A DNA stretch of 64,000 bases from Vibrio sp. 99-70-13A1 (GCF_013114625.1 NZ_VTXD01000002.1:248001-312000); one strand, 5' to 3'; shown: positions 46,891-57,226, counted from the first letter of the stretch. The notes: generated from the sequence alone by a model not told the origin. Made by a program: numbers and translations.

Positions 46891-46925
46891 AAACCCGTAA
46901 TTCACAGATTGTGAATTACGGGTAT
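46891..46925 (-). terminator. Terminator of the M23 peptidase gene
   Basis: The 13-bp perfect inverted repeat ACCCGTAATTCAC / GTGAATTACGGGT is followed by a T-run only when read on the minus strand. It lies directly past the stop of the convergent GGDEF-EAL gene as well. Confidence 0.85.
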
Positions 46926-46990
46926 GAGTACTTTAGTGTAATGGGTTTAATTGAATATGAATTTGTTTCAGCGATACCCATTAAGCCTAG

Positions 46991-48322
46991 CTATAAGCTT
47001 TGCTCTCTTTCTAATAGCAATGCGTCAGCTTCATCTCTCATCGCAACAAACTTTGCCTTTTCATTTTTAGGCACTGAATTCGCCATCGGAATATTTGCTT
47101 TCATCGCGTTAACTGGGCGACCACGCTCGATCAATTCATAATGAAGGTGAGCACCTGTCACTCGACCTGTCTTACCCGACAAACCAATTTTCTGACCACG
47201 AGAAACCTGCTGCCCCTTACGAACCAGTATCTTACTCAAATGAAGGTAACGAGTTTTGTAGGTTGTTCCGTGCTGAATAACCACATAGTTACCTGCATAA
47301 GGGTGGCTACGAGTCATAATCACTTTACCATCGCCCGTTGACTGCACCGGAGTACCAATCGGTGTAGCAAAATCTGTTCCGTTATGTGGGGATACTCTTC
47401 CCGTTACAGGGTGTAAACGTTTAGGGTTAAAATGGGAGCTTAAGCGCCAATTACGACCAACAGGATAACGTTGGAAAGCTCGTTGTAGGCTGTCACCGTT
47501 TGCATCGTAATATTGACCGTCAGTGTGCAAATAAGCACTTAATACTCGATTACGGTTCATTATCTTAATGGCTTCAATCTCACGCTTTCCAGTAGGGACA
47601 CCATCAATAAATTGCTTTTTCTGCAAAACTTCGAATTTATCCCCAGCACGTAAGTCACGGCTAAAGTTAATCTTCTCTTTTAATAAAGAAACAACGTGAT
47701 CAATTTCAATGCTGCTTAAACCCAGTTTATTTGCCGACATTGAAAAGCTGCCTTGAATATCACCAACCAAAGGAGTTTGGACCCACTCACCAGGCAATGA
47801 GATGTCTTCAAATTCATAGCTTCCGTCGTCTAAACGGCGATACAAAACTTTATCTACAAGGTTGAACATTAATTCCATTTTAACTAACTCACCCGACTCT
47901 TCATCTCGCCAAAAACGAAGTTGGTTACCCGGTTGTAATGTATCTAACGCAAGAAAGTTAAGATCGGTTTCCATCACACTCATCATCGATTGATATGAGA
48001 AACCAAGTTGAGTAAAGATGCCACTGAGGTTATCACCACTGCGAATTTGATACTCAAACGTCGGGGGTTCAATAATCTCAGAAATTGGGGATAACAAAGA
48101 TTCAATGACCGTTGAATCGGGCAAGTTTAAATCTATTGTCTTAGTCAGTTGTGAGTCAGAAGCATTGATAACGACACTCATAGCGGCTGCAATGGGAAAA
48201 CCTAGCAGTGCTAATTTTTTTAGTGACGAAAGCTCAGAAAACGGAGATGAAAATATTTTTGAATACACGGTAAAGAGATCTTTCTGCAACGTAAAGCAAC
48301 AGGATATGCTTTTTGAACGCAT
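46991..48322 (-). CDS. M23-family peptidoglycan endopeptidase (MepM/Shy-like)
   Basis: The 443-residue protein has an N-terminal hydrophobic anchor (about residues 36-55). It then has a LysM-like segment (YQIRSGDNLSGIFTQLGFSY), an OapA-type middle domain, and a LytM/M23 domain with zinc ligands HNGTDF and GAHLHYEL. It cleaves D,D-crosslinks to allow cell-wall growth. It belongs with vibrio Shy endopeptidases, but which one (A, B or C) cannot be set by eye. The start at 48322 has no strong ribosome site, so it may be shorter. No Zur box is visible upstream. Confidence 0.87.
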   Translation of the reverse strand: MRSKSISCCFTLQKDLFTVYSKIFSSPFSELSSLKKLALLGFPIAAAMSVVINASDSQLTKTIDLNLPDSTVIESLLSPISEIIEPPTFEYQIRSGDNLSGIFTQLGFSYQSMMSVMETDLNFLALDTLQPGNQLRFWRDEESGELVKMELMFNLVDKVLYRRLDDGSYEFEDISLPGEWVQTPLVGDIQGSFSMSANKLGLSSIEIDHVVSLLKEKINFSRDLRAGDKFEVLQKKQFIDGVPTGKREIEAIKIMNRNRVLSAYLHTDGQYYDANGDSLQRAFQRYPVGRNWRLSSHFNPKRLHPVTGRVSPHNGTDFATPIGTPVQSTGDGKVIMTRSHPYAGNYVVIQHGTTYKTRYLHLSKILVRKGQQVSRGQKIGLSGKTGRVTGAHLHYELIERGRPVNAMKANIPMANSVPKNEKAKFVAMRDEADALLLEREQSL

Positions 48323-48502
48323 AAATCATCAGTGAAATGTCATAATATGATGCTCATCAGCCTAACTGAACCTAAGTGCTTGAGTTATAGTGGCGCACTT
48401 TGTTTAAATTAATGACAGAGCTATAACTAGTCATTGATTGAAGGAATAATGTTCACTTGAAATATCAGTCTCTGAGCAAAAGTAAGAATGCTAAATCGAG
48501 AA

Positions 48503-48536
48503 CAAAAAAAAGCAGAAGCCTAAGTAAGCTTCTGCC
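48503..48536 (-). terminator. Terminator of the CBM48 gene
   Basis: GCAGAAGC-(8)-GCTTCTGC is followed by a nine-T run on the minus strand, about 65 bases past the stop. Confidence 0.88.
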
Positions 48537-48602
48537 TTCTATCACCCCGAAATTTACGCTCTAGGTGGAAACAACGTAACCATTAAGGTTACTGATATAT
48601 GA

Positions 48603-48899
48603 CTACTGCGCAGTGGTTACTAAGCAATTGTCTTCGCCGAATCCATTTTGAATATAGCTATCGGCATTCGCATCATTTACCCACTGCTGACCATTAACAA
48701 GGTAGCGGAATTGAAACTGTTCATCTCTTGGTAGGCGAGCCTTAAATTTATAGACTTTCCCCTTTGCCAATTTCTTCATTGGCGTTTCTTGCCAATCAAG
48801 GAAATCTGCCACAATTGAAACTGAAGTCGCCTCTTGAGCTTCAAGCTCAAACGTTACTTCTACTTCATCTTTAGTTTTAAAAAAACGTTTATTAATCAT
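48603..48899 (-). CDS. Stand-alone CBM48/isoamylase-N glycogen-binding domain protein
   Basis: The protein has 98 residues from ATG 48899 (GGAG 8 bases ahead); a TTG two codons earlier is less likely. The whole protein is one Ig-like E-set domain of the CBM48/AMPK glycogen-binding kind: VSIVADFLDWQETPMKKLAKGKVYKF and QFQFRYLVNGQQWVNDANAD hold the family Trp, Lys and YLVDG-like motif. No catalytic domain is attached. It might bind glycogen or a partner enzyme in the cytoplasm. A free-standing copy is uncommon, but vibrios carry several. Confidence 0.82.
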   Translation of the reverse strand: MINKRFFKTKDEVEVTFELEAQEATSVSIVADFLDWQETPMKKLAKGKVYKFKARLPRDEQFQFRYLVNGQQWVNDANADSYIQNGFGEDNCLVTTAQ

Positions 48900-49033
48900 T
48901 CGCAAGCTCCATTTGAAAAAACCTTTCAGACACCAAGTGTTTTCCTCGTTTAATGTCTAAATTACATACACCTAAGAATAATAATATGTAATTTAGCTCA
49001 CATAAACAACAAAACATCGCATTCCATAAAACT

Positions 49034-49681
49034 TTATTGCTGAACAATTGATTGCTTATTAAATGTAAACGTTATGGAATTCTGTTCATTTGGTGATTCG
49101 GCTTTTGCTTGCGAAGCTGAATGTTGAAGAAATTCAACCACTCCAGAATAGCTCCCTTCCGTCTCTTGTAAGATCTTGATGCTCGTGATGGCCGTGCGAT
49201 CACCAATGAATAATTGGTCAACTAAGATCATACGGCTTCTTTGCTTATCAAACTTAAAAAGCGCTATGTATTGAAATACGCCAGAACCTTGGTTCGATAC
49301 CCACATAGGTGCGACAAATAAAGGCTCACTCACAGGGTTTTGAACATCTTTAAAGGTTTGAATCTCATCTATCGCGACACTTACTGTTCCTCTTTCCACT
49401 CCAGAATCGTACCCCCCAATCGCAATACCTTTCTCTTCAATAACTTCGTCAATAAAAGCGTAAGCATTCGTTTCAGGTACTTTTACTGTCCAAGGGTTTG
49501 TCGCTTTTAACTGAAATACTGATAAGACGATAGGATCAACTTGTACATGCGTAGAAGGGAATTTCGCTAAGATTTCTTCATCCGTTAGGCTAAATCTATA
49601 CACACCCGCCACAATCACGATAGCCAGCAGTACAATGGGAATAAGTAAGATTAGTGGGATAGGTAAAATTCTATTTTTCAT
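49034..49681 (-). CDS. Membrane-anchored periplasmic protein of unknown function
   Basis: The 215-residue protein has one N-terminal anchor (ILPIPLILLIPIVLLAIVIVAGVYRF) and a periplasmic domain of about 185 residues. The domain is beta-rich and has no Cys. It has no enzyme motif that I know. It might be a lipoprotein-like or envelope-integrity factor. The neighbours (CBM48, GFA) give no functional hint. Ribosome site is adequate. Unknown family. Confidence 0.65.
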   Translation of the reverse strand: MKNRILPIPLILLIPIVLLAIVIVAGVYRFSLTDEEILAKFPSTHVQVDPIVLSVFQLKATNPWTVKVPETNAYAFIDEVIEEKGIAIGGYDSGVERGTVSVAIDEIQTFKDVQNPVSEPLFVAPMWVSNQGSGVFQYIALFKFDKQRSRMILVDQLFIGDRTAITSIKILQETEGSYSGVVEFLQHSASQAKAESPNEQNSITFTFNKQSIVQQ

Positions 49682-49788
49682 AGTGACTTATATTGATTCG
49701 TTCCATGCCAATTTGTGCAGACCATAAATCGCTTTGATATAATAAGCAATAAGGCTTTATTCGGATCCGTCTAAAACGAGAGTTGCCT

Positions 49789-50226
49789 ATGGAAATTACT
49801 TCTAAAATGGATACTCATGCAGGGAAAAACTTGAAAGTTAGAACCTGTGACTGTAAGTGTGGCGCTGTAACCCTTGTGTGTACAGGTGAGCCTATTCGAA
49901 CGGCAGTTTGTCACTGCTTTGAATGCCAGAAACGCACAGGTAGTGTATTTGGCGTCCAAGTCCGGTTTTCAGCTACTCAGGTGGTGATGCAAGGTGAAAC
50001 CACTTCATTTTCCCGAATAAGTGATACGGGTAATGAAGTCACCTACCAGTTCTGCCCTAATTGCGGTACGACCATGCAATTAGGCATCACAGCCTCACCA
50101 GAGGTTACTGTAATTCCGCTAGGGCTATTTAAAGAGCAAGACTTCCCCACTCCAAGCTTTTCTATTTATGAGGAAAGAAAACACGGCTGGGTGAAGTTTG
50201 ATAGCCAAATGGAGCATTACAACTAA
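49789..50226 (+). CDS. GFA-family (CENP-V/GFA domain) zinc protein
   Basis: The protein has 145 residues from ATG 49789. The GFA fold is marked by three Cys groups that bind zinc: CDCKCGAVTLVC, VCHCFECQKRTGS and FCPNCGTT. Family members were named for glutathione-dependent formaldehyde activation; most, including this type, have no proven reaction. Cytoplasmic, single gene, divergent from the 49034 gene with about 107 bases between. A heptad repeat lies 70 bases past its stop. Confidence 0.87.
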   Translation: MEITSKMDTHAGKNLKVRTCDCKCGAVTLVCTGEPIRTAVCHCFECQKRTGSVFGVQVRFSATQVVMQGETTSFSRISDTGNEVTYQFCPNCGTTMQLGITASPEVTVIPLGLFKEQDFPTPSFSIYEERKHGWVKFDSQMEHYN

Positions 50227-50295
50227 GTTCATTTTGAAACTTAAAATTTGAACCGTAACTTTATTGACCTCTTAAAATAGATTTACCTCTTAATA

Positions 50296-50320
50296 GATAG
50301 TAGATAGTAGATAGTAGATA
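50296..50320. repeat. 7-bp tandem repeat GATAGTA x3.6
   Basis: Three perfect copies plus GATA. It lies 70 bases past the GFA gene stop and about 105 bases before the DUF1275 start. It is preceded by an imperfect direct repeat of ACCTCTTAA(AA)TAGA (50268-50297). Confidence 0.85.
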
Positions 50321-50424
50321 ACCGCTGTACTGTTGCTTTAGATCAACTATTCCAAGTCTATAACGCTAGCGTGTCATTTCACTGGCGTTATAATTCTGCC
50401 CTTTTCTCAATTGAGCTATGTGAC

Positions 50425-51090
50425 ATGATATCTAAACTCCCTCGCTGGATTGAATATGGCGCCCTTCTTCTTGCTGCGTTAGCTGGGTGTGTGAATGCTA
50501 TTGGACTTATGGGCTTTCAGCATCAAGCAATTTCTCATATCTCAGGCACAATGACTCTGCTAGGAAGTAGCCTTACCTCACCCACACAAACCTCACTTCA
50601 TCTATTACTGATCATTATCAGCTTTATGTTCGGATCGGCGTTTAGTGGATTCTTCATAGACAATCAGGCGCTAAAATTAGGGCGTCGCTATGGTGTTGCT
50701 CTTTGTATCGAAGGGGCACTTTTATTACTGGCACTCTGGGCGCTTCTTAACGGCTTAACCACTGGCCAGTATTTAGCATCAGCTGCTTGTGGCTTACAAA
50801 ATGCCATGATCACAACCTACAGCGGTGCAATTATCCGAACCACACACATGACAGGGATCATTACCGATCTTGGGATCATGCTTGGGTCTAGCCTCAAAGG
50901 AAACCCATTTGATCGCCGTAAAGCTACGCTTCTTATCTTTATTATCGCGGGTTTTCTCTCTGGTGGTTTAGTTGGGGCTTTATTGTTCCAGTCCTTTGAT
51001 ATTATGTCTCTTGTCTTCCCTGCGCTGTTCTCATTTTGCATTGCTTTCGGATACTGGATTTACCTTTCTATCTTTACTGCACATACCTAG
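50425..51090 (+). CDS. DUF1275 (YoaK-like) membrane protein
   Basis: The protein has 221 residues from ATG 50425, with about six spans. The family pattern is seen in ALAGCVNAIGLMGF..ISHISGTMTLLG, AFSGFFID and GLQNAMITTYSGAIIRTTHMTGIITDLGIMLG. The TTHMTG segment is the most conserved part of DUF1275. Role unknown, with transport suggested for the family. A GTG at 50371 would extend it by 18 residues, but these add no membrane or signal feature. Confidence 0.83.
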   Translation: MISKLPRWIEYGALLLAALAGCVNAIGLMGFQHQAISHISGTMTLLGSSLTSPTQTSLHLLLIIISFMFGSAFSGFFIDNQALKLGRRYGVALCIEGALLLLALWALLNGLTTGQYLASAACGLQNAMITTYSGAIIRTTHMTGIITDLGIMLGSSLKGNPFDRRKATLLIFIIAGFLSGGLVGALLFQSFDIMSLVFPALFSFCIAFGYWIYLSIFTAHT

Positions 51091-51409
51091 GCTCTAGGGT
51101 ATGACTTACACTCCTCAGTCATACTAAAGTTGTCTGCCCATGCTTAATTCTTTGCCATACTTAAGTCAACTGTCCACATTCTTTCACCCAAACACAAAGT
51201 AAACATTTGCAACATATGTGATACAATATTTTGATATTTACTATTATTGAAGAATATTAGTTGTGAATATTTAATCCAATACATTGAATAGTATTGCAAG
51301 GGGCTTAATTTATAGGTAGTCTTGCGGTCGATAAGAAAATACGGATATTTAGTGATTGAATGCCACGGAAAAGGCAACATTTTACTAGTAGTAATACGAG
51401 AACCCTATA
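51091..51409. other. Intergenic region ahead of the YjiH-like gene
   Basis: This AT-rich 319-base gap has no supported open frame. It should hold the promoter for the transporter gene at 51410. A reverse frame at 51144-51380 has no ribosome site and a biased, implausible protein. I see no named operator. Confidence 0.4.
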
Positions 51410-52780
51410 ATGCTTAACAACACCAACGCTGCTAACAATTCAAAATCAAAAAGCAGCTTCTGGATTTTCTTAATCCCTTCTCTCATTGGTCTATTTCTTT
51501 TCATGGCTCCTATCAGCTATGACGGTGACTTAACCATTCCTGTAGCTATTCTAGCGAAATCTATTCAGGCTATATTTGGTGAATACCTAGTTTCTGTAAT
51601 TACCGCAATTGTTGCATTTATGGCTGTAGCATCCATTTTATACAAAATTTTCAAGCCTACTTTCATAAAGTCAGATCCGTTTCTTGAAGGTCTATTCAAT
51701 CCTTCTCCACTTTGGCTCGCTGTTCGTGTTATCGGTGGCACAGCTGCAGTCATGACTTTCTTTCAAATTGGTCCTGAAGCTATTTGGGAAGAAAATACCG
51801 GCGGTCTGGTTTTAGAAGGTCTATTGCCAACGCTATTTTCTGTATTTATCTTTGCTGGTTTATTACTACCACTGCTGCTTAACTTCGGTCTTTTAGAACT
51901 GTTCGGTACTCTATTAAGTAAGATCATGCGTCCTATCTTTAACCTTCCAGGCCGTAGTGCTATTGACTGTATGGCTTCATGGTTAGGTGATGGTAGCGTG
52001 GGCATCCTGCTGACTAGTAAACAATACGAAAACAAATTTTACACACAGCGCGAAGCTGCGGTTGTAGGTACAACGTTTTCTGCTGTCTCTATTACTTTTA
52101 GTCTAGTGGTTATCGCACAAGTAGAATTAGAACACCTATTCTTACCATTCTATGCTGCGATTTGTTTAGCCGGTATTATCGCGGCGGTTATCATTCCTCG
52201 CTTACCACCACTTAGCATGAAGAAAGACACGTTCATTGATGGTACATCTCCAAAGAAAGATGCTGATGCTACTCCAGAAGGTCACTCTACATTCTCTTGG
52301 GGTTTAGAACTGGCTATCAACAAAGCATCACAAGTTAAATCAGCAAAATCGGTATTTGGTGAAGGCGTACACAACGCAGTAGATATGGTATTTGGTGTCT
52401 TACCCGTTGTAATGGGTATGGGTACAATTGCTCTAGTAACGGCTGAATACACTTCAGTATTCTCTATTTTAGGTCAACCGTTCATTCCATTTTTAGAATT
52501 ACTTGGTGTGCCTGAAGCTGCTGCTGCATCAGAAACGATTGTTGTTGGTTTTGCTGACATGTTTATTCCTGCCATTTTAGCGGCTTCAATCGACAACGAA
52601 ATGACACGCTTTGTTATCGCGGCAATGTCTGTTACTCAGCTAATTTACATGTCTGAAGTTGGTGCGTTGCTACTAGGCAGCAAGATACCAGTGAACATTC
52701 TTGAACTGTTCGTTATCTTCATTCTACGCACTTTGATTACGCTTCCAGTAATTGCAGGTGTCGCACACTTGATTTTCTAA
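51410..52780 (+). CDS. YjiH-family membrane protein (nucleoside-recognition/gate domain)
   Basis: The 456-residue protein has about ten membrane spans. It contains two Gate-domain-like halves: LNFGLLELFGTLLSKIMRPIFNLPGRSAIDCMASWLGDGSVG and the later LELLGVPEAAAASETIVVGFADMFIPAILAAS. Such domains occur in concentrative nucleoside transporters and spore proteins. YjiH substrates are unproven. Monocistronic. A terminator-like hairpin follows at 52807-52830. Confidence 0.87.
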   Translation: MLNNTNAANNSKSKSSFWIFLIPSLIGLFLFMAPISYDGDLTIPVAILAKSIQAIFGEYLVSVITAIVAFMAVASILYKIFKPTFIKSDPFLEGLFNPSPLWLAVRVIGGTAAVMTFFQIGPEAIWEENTGGLVLEGLLPTLFSVFIFAGLLLPLLLNFGLLELFGTLLSKIMRPIFNLPGRSAIDCMASWLGDGSVGILLTSKQYENKFYTQREAAVVGTTFSAVSITFSLVVIAQVELEHLFLPFYAAICLAGIIAAVIIPRLPPLSMKKDTFIDGTSPKKDADATPEGHSTFSWGLELAINKASQVKSAKSVFGEGVHNAVDMVFGVLPVVMGMGTIALVTAEYTSVFSILGQPFIPFLELLGVPEAAAASETIVVGFADMFIPAILAASIDNEMTRFVIAAMSVTQLIYMSEVGALLLGSKIPVNILELFVIFILRTLITLPVIAGVAHLIF

Positions 52781-52805
52781 AACCAAGTAGAGCACAAATC
52801 ATACA

Positions 52806-52831
52806 AGGCCTCATTTATATGAGGCTTTATT
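52806..52831 (+). terminator. Terminator of the YjiH-like gene
   Basis: GCCTCAT-TTAT-ATGAGGC is followed by TTTATT, about 27 bases past the stop. Confidence 0.82.
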
Positions 52832-53176
52832 CGTTTAATAGCCAAAGATAATTGTTGATATTCAATCAAGCACTGTATCTATTAGGCATAATTATCATTC
52901 CCACTCACCCCTTGAGAATCCTACCTTCATTTATTACACGTCCATTTATTTTAAAGACGGTTATTCACTAAAATATTATAAATATTCAACTTCAATTAAA
53001 AAACAGGCTCTAGTAGTCAAAAATGAATGTTTTTGTATTTTTCTTTGCCACTCTGTTGTATTTTTGTAACCGCAAGTGTAAAAATGTCATTAAGTATGTC
53101 ATGTACTTGCCGATATCATAAAAACAATAATTATTACTTAAGCTTATTTCGCTAAGCTTATTGAGAGGACCGTTCT
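52832..53176. other. Promoter region of the first chemoreceptor gene
   Basis: This AT-rich gap carries no gene. AAGCTTATTTCGCTAAGCTTATT at 53139-53161 forms an imperfect direct repeat of AAGCTTATT. The ribosome site GAGAGGACCG lies ahead of the ATG at 53177. No sigma-54 or sigma-28 site is clear. Confidence 0.4.
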
Positions 53177-55048
53177 ATGAAGTTTAGTCATAAGGTTGTT
53201 GCAGCATCATCTACGCTTCTGCTGGTAACCGTTTCATTACTTTCAATACAGCAACTGTATACCGTAAGAAGTGCTGTTGAAAACCACGTAAACGCTAGCA
53301 TGAACGAAATGGTAGCCGGGGTAAAAAATACCGTTGTATCTGAAATGTCCGCGAAAAAAGCGCTGGCTCAATCCACTACTGAAGTGATTGAAATTAACCC
53401 TCAAGATCACGACTACGTACAAACCATTCTTGAAAAGCCAAAACTTAAAGGCAGCTTCTTAGCTGTAGGTTTCGGTTATGAAGCAAACGGTTTCGTTATT
53501 GAAAATGATGATGGATGGGTCGCAGGACCTGATTATGACCCTAGAGTTCGCCCTTGGTACATTGATGCAAAATCCCAAAACCGCCTTGTCGTAACCGCCC
53601 CTTATGTGGACGCATCAAGTAACAAAGTAATTATCTCCGTTGGTACACCTGTTAAAGATAATGGCAAATTCACTGCGGGTATGTTCTACGATTTAGAGCT
53701 TACTAACCTTGCAACACTGGTCAATAAAGTGAACCTATTTGATGCCGGTTATTTATTCCTTGTGACATCAGATGGAACCACTATTGCCCACCCAAATTCC
53801 AAAAATAATGGTGAAAAGCTTTCAAGTTACTTACCTCAAGCAACCATTAATAATCAGCAGCAAAGAATTGACATGGATGGTAAAACCTTCTTGGTTAACT
53901 TCACTCACATCCCAAGCGAAGATTGGTATGTTGGTACTATCATTGATGAATCTATCGCTTTTGCTACGATTTCTGACCTGAAAAACAGCTCAATTATCTA
54001 TACCCTTATTGCTCTTGTCTTAAGTGTAATAGCGCTGACTATGCTAATCCGTGTATTAATGCGCCCGCTTGAAACACTCAATAAAGCCATTAACGATGTA
54101 GCTTCAGGTCAAGGTGACCTAACCAAACGTCTAGACACCAATACTGATGAAGAGTTTTCTGAACTAGCGAAAGGCTTCAATACCTTCACTGAAAATCTAC
54201 AAAACCAAATCATTCAATCAAAAGCAATTGGTGAAGAAATTAAACGCGGTACAGAAATGACCGTCATCGGTGCTCAAGAATCTGCAAATGCGATGAACAC
54301 GCAGCTTCAAGAGTTAGAGCAGCTAGCAACCGCAATGAACGAAATGGCGGTGACCGCTACTGAAGTTGCTAATAATGCACAAGGTGCGGCGGCAGCGGCT
54401 AAAGATGCTGATGAAGCAACTATTGATGGTACGACAGTAGTGAGTGATACCACACAAGCTATTGATAACCTATCTTCTCGTATTGACCAAGCCGTGGAAG
54501 AAGTCAAAGTATTAGAGTCGGCGACAGCAAATATTGAGACTATTCTAAAAGTAATCAACGACATTGCAGACCAAACTAACCTACTAGCATTAAACGCAGC
54601 GATTGAAGCGGCGCGAGCTGGTGAGTCAGGCAGGGGCTTCGCTGTGGTAGCTGATGAAGTTAGAACTTTAGCGCAACGTACTCAGCAATCAACCACTGAA
54701 ATCCGCAGCATGATTGAGCAGTTACAAGCTGGAGCAAGCTCAGTATCAGCAGCAATGAATCAAAGTAAAGACACTGCAACTGACGCTGTTGAACGCGCTC
54801 AACAAGCAAATTCATCGTTAGATCGTATCCGTGATTCTATTCAACAAATCTCAGATATGAATATTCAAATCGCTTCCGCAGCCGAAGAACAAAGTCTGGT
54901 TGCAGAAGAAATCAACAATAACACAGTGAAAATCAAAGACCTTTCTACCCAAGTGTCCAATTCAGCTCAGCAAGCCAACGCAGCGATGCAAGTTCAAACT
55001 GAAAATGTACAAGAGCAAGATGCGCTTTTAAACAAGTTTACAGTGTAA
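53177..55048 (+). CDS. Methyl-accepting chemotaxis protein, dCache type (copy 1)
   Basis: The 623-residue receptor has a TM1 (residues 8-28), a periplasmic dCache_1 domain (about 30-270), TM2 (275-297), HAMP (about 298-350) and a long signalling domain. The dCache carries [12 protein letters not shown] and [19 protein letters not shown] with a later FYDLEL Asp. This matches the residue pattern of amino-acid-binding dCache receptors. The hairpin tip is [23 protein letters not shown]. No C-terminal CheR-binding pentapeptide is seen. It is paired with a paralogue 212 bases downstream. Confidence 0.92.
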   Translation: MKFSHKVVAASSTLLLVTVSLLSIQQLYTVRSAVENHVNASMNEMVAGVKNTVVSEMSAKKALAQSTTEVIEINPQDHDYVQTILEKPKLKGSFLAVGFGYEANGFVIENDDGWVAGPDYDPRVRPWYIDAKSQNRLVVTAPYVDASSNKVIISVGTPVKDNGKFTAGMFYDLELTNLATLVNKVNLFDAGYLFLVTSDGTTIAHPNSKNNGEKLSSYLPQATINNQQQRIDMDGKTFLVNFTHIPSEDWYVGTIIDESIAFATISDLKNSSIIYTLIALVLSVIALTMLIRVLMRPLETLNKAINDVASGQGDLTKRLDTNTDEEFSELAKGFNTFTENLQNQIIQSKAIGEEIKRGTEMTVIGAQESANAMNTQLQELEQLATAMNEMAVTATEVANNAQGAAAAAKDADEATIDGTTVVSDTTQAIDNLSSRIDQAVEEVKVLESATANIETILKVINDIADQTNLLALNAAIEAARAGESGRGFAVVADEVRTLAQRTQQSTTEIRSMIEQLQAGASSVSAAMNQSKDTATDAVERAQQANSSLDRIRDSIQQISDMNIQIASAAEEQSLVAEEINNNTVKIKDLSTQVSNSAQQANAAMQVQTENVQEQDALLNKFTV

Positions 55049-55110
55049 TCAAGGCCTAGTTCCTCATAAGGAAATAGTGTTCTCCAAGTACAACATTTGG
55101 CACTCATACT

Positions 55111-55140
55111 AAGTCGCGAGCGCTCTCGCGACTTACTTTC
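55111..55140 (+). terminator. Terminator between the two chemoreceptor genes
   Basis: The perfect 10-bp stem AAGTCGCGAG / CTCGCGACTT with loop CGCT is followed by ACTTTCT. It suggests separate transcripts for the two paralogues. Confidence 0.75.
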
Positions 55141-55260
55141 TAAGTCTATACAGAATTGATCAGAATTAAATTATTGATAGATATGGCGACAATTGCTGGA
55201 TGAAGTGGTCATTTCTAACTATAAATTTATAAACGGTTAGTAAAATAGTTAAGGATGACC

Positions 55261-57129
55261 ATGAAATTTAGTCATAAAATTGTTGCAGCTTCATCGGCAC
55301 TGTTACTTGTTACCATTTCCTTGCTCACAGCAAAACAATATTTCACGATGCAAGATGAAATGAGACAACAGGTAGAAGCGAGTGTTATTGAAATTGTCGA
55401 TGGTGTAAGGAATACAGTAGCAGCCGATATAAATGGTCGAAAAGCCATTGCTAGCTATTCAACTAGCATGCTTGAATTAGACCTCAGCCCCGATAAGATA
55501 AAAGATGTCATTACCCGTCCGGTTGTCAAAAACAACTTCCTGCTTGCTGGGATAGGTTTCGAAAAAGACGGGACAAACATCAGTAATGACCCTTCATGGG
55601 ATCCTGGTGCTAGCTGGGACCCGAGAGCAAGACCTTGGTATAAAGATGCCAAAAACGCTAATAAACTTATTATCACAGCCCCTTACGCAGATTCTGCTAC
55701 CAATGAAATATTGGTTTCTATTGCAACACCAGTGAAAGACAACGGTCAATTCATCGGCGCTATATTTTATGATGTGAGCCTAGCTGGGTTAGCGGATGTT
55801 GTTAATCAGGTGAAGTTATTTAACGCGGGTTACGTATTCATTGTTTCTGCCGACGGTACGACCATCGCGCACCCTGAAACAAATAAAAATGGTAAGCCAT
55901 TGTCTGACTATATGCCCAATGTCAGCATCGCTGATAAGCCGCAGCAAGTAGTATTGAATGGAATACATTACACCTTAGACTTCTCAGCAGTACCCGGTGA
56001 AGATTGGTATGTTGGGGTTATCCTCAATGAAGAAGTTGCTTACCAATCGGTTAGTGATCTTCGTGATAGCTCAATTCTCTACACGATAATTTCATTGATT
56101 ATTAGTATTGGTTTGTTGCTAGTGCTCATTCGTACACTCATGCGCCCTTTAGGTGTGCTTAATGAAGCAATTCAAAACGTAGCTTCAGGCGAAGGTGACT
56201 TAACTCAACGTCTTGATACGAATACTGATAAAGAGTTCTCAGAGTTGGCTACTGGCTTTAATACCTTTACAGGGACACTGCAACAGCAAATTATTCAATC
56301 TAAAGCGATTGGTGAAGAGATATTAAGAGGTTCTGAGTCCACCTCTGTAGGATTACAAGAATCCTCTGAAGCTATGCGTGACCAACTCCATGAGTTGGAA
56401 CAGTTAGCGACAGCGATGCACGAAATGGCCACAACCTCTTCTGATGTCGCTTCAAATGCACAAGGCGCAGCTTCTGCAGCCAAAGCCGCAGATGATGCAA
56501 CCTTAGAAGGCACACATGTGGTTACCGATACAACCGATGCTATCGACACTTTATCAAGCCGAATTGATGAAGCTGTAGCTGAAGTAGAGGTGCTTGAAAG
56601 TGCAACGAATAACATTGAAACCATTCTAAAAGTAATCAACGACATCGCTGACCAAACTAACCTTCTAGCGTTAAATGCAGCCATTGAGGCAGCACGAGCT
56701 GGGGAATCTGGTCGAGGATTTGCGGTTGTAGCAGATGAAGTACGAACACTTGCACAAAGAACTCAAGAATCAACGACTGAGATTCGAAACATGATCGAGC
56801 AGCTGCAAGCTGGAGCAAGCTCAGTATCCAATGCGATGAATCAGAGTAAAGCTACAGCAAAAGATGCAGTAGATAGAGCTCAACAAGCGAACGCAGCCCT
56901 TGAGCGTATCCGTGATTCAATCCAAGAAATCTCTGATATGAATATTCAAATCGCTTCTGCAGCAGAAGAACAAAGCTTAGTTGCTGAAGAAATTAACAAC
57001 AACACGGTTAAGATTAAAGATCTGTCGGTTCAGGTGTCCGACGCAGCTGACAACGCAAATAAAGAGATGCAAATACAAACTGAGAATGTAAGAGAGCAAG
57101 ATGCGATCTTAAATAAATTCACCGTTTAA
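55261..57129 (+). CDS. Methyl-accepting chemotaxis protein, dCache type (copy 2)
   Basis: The protein has 622 residues. ATG 55261 is used because AAGG lies 6 bases ahead; an ATG 6 bases earlier overlaps the site. It has the same layout as copy 1: TM1, dCache_1, TM2, HAMP, signalling hairpin. [12 protein letters not shown] and [19 protein letters not shown] again fit an amine/amino-acid pocket. The signalling half is nearly identical to copy 1, whereas the sensor domain is clearly diverged, with a SWDPGASWD insertion before the motif. This is a tandem duplication followed by sensor divergence. Confidence 0.92.
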   Translation: MKFSHKIVAASSALLLVTISLLTAKQYFTMQDEMRQQVEASVIEIVDGVRNTVAADINGRKAIASYSTSMLELDLSPDKIKDVITRPVVKNNFLLAGIGFEKDGTNISNDPSWDPGASWDPRARPWYKDAKNANKLIITAPYADSATNEILVSIATPVKDNGQFIGAIFYDVSLAGLADVVNQVKLFNAGYVFIVSADGTTIAHPETNKNGKPLSDYMPNVSIADKPQQVVLNGIHYTLDFSAVPGEDWYVGVILNEEVAYQSVSDLRDSSILYTIISLIISIGLLLVLIRTLMRPLGVLNEAIQNVASGEGDLTQRLDTNTDKEFSELATGFNTFTGTLQQQIIQSKAIGEEILRGSESTSVGLQESSEAMRDQLHELEQLATAMHEMATTSSDVASNAQGAASAAKAADDATLEGTHVVTDTTDAIDTLSSRIDEAVAEVEVLESATNNIETILKVINDIADQTNLLALNAAIEAARAGESGRGFAVVADEVRTLAQRTQESTTEIRNMIEQLQAGASSVSNAMNQSKATAKDAVDRAQQANAALERIRDSIQEISDMNIQIASAAEEQSLVAEEINNNTVKIKDLSVQVSDAADNANKEMQIQTENVREQDAILNKFTV

Positions 57130-57187
57130 TTACCGACATAACCTAAACCTTTAAAGAATAGACCTTTAAATAACAGCAAATCTTGAT

Positions 57188-57226
57188 AACAAAGGTTATT
57201 AATAACAAAAGCTATTAACAACAAAG
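57188..57226. repeat. 16-bp tandem repeat (AACAAAGGTTATTAAT-like) x2.4
   Basis: Two imperfect 16-base copies (four differences) are followed by AACAAAG. It lies about 60 bases past the second chemoreceptor stop and runs into the terminator stem. Confidence 0.7.

Noticed and set aside
56295..56684. 129-codon reverse frame inside chemoreceptor 2
   Set aside because: Repetitive Ala/Ser composition mirrors the coiled-coil coding strand; the same shadow occurs in copy 1 at 54307.
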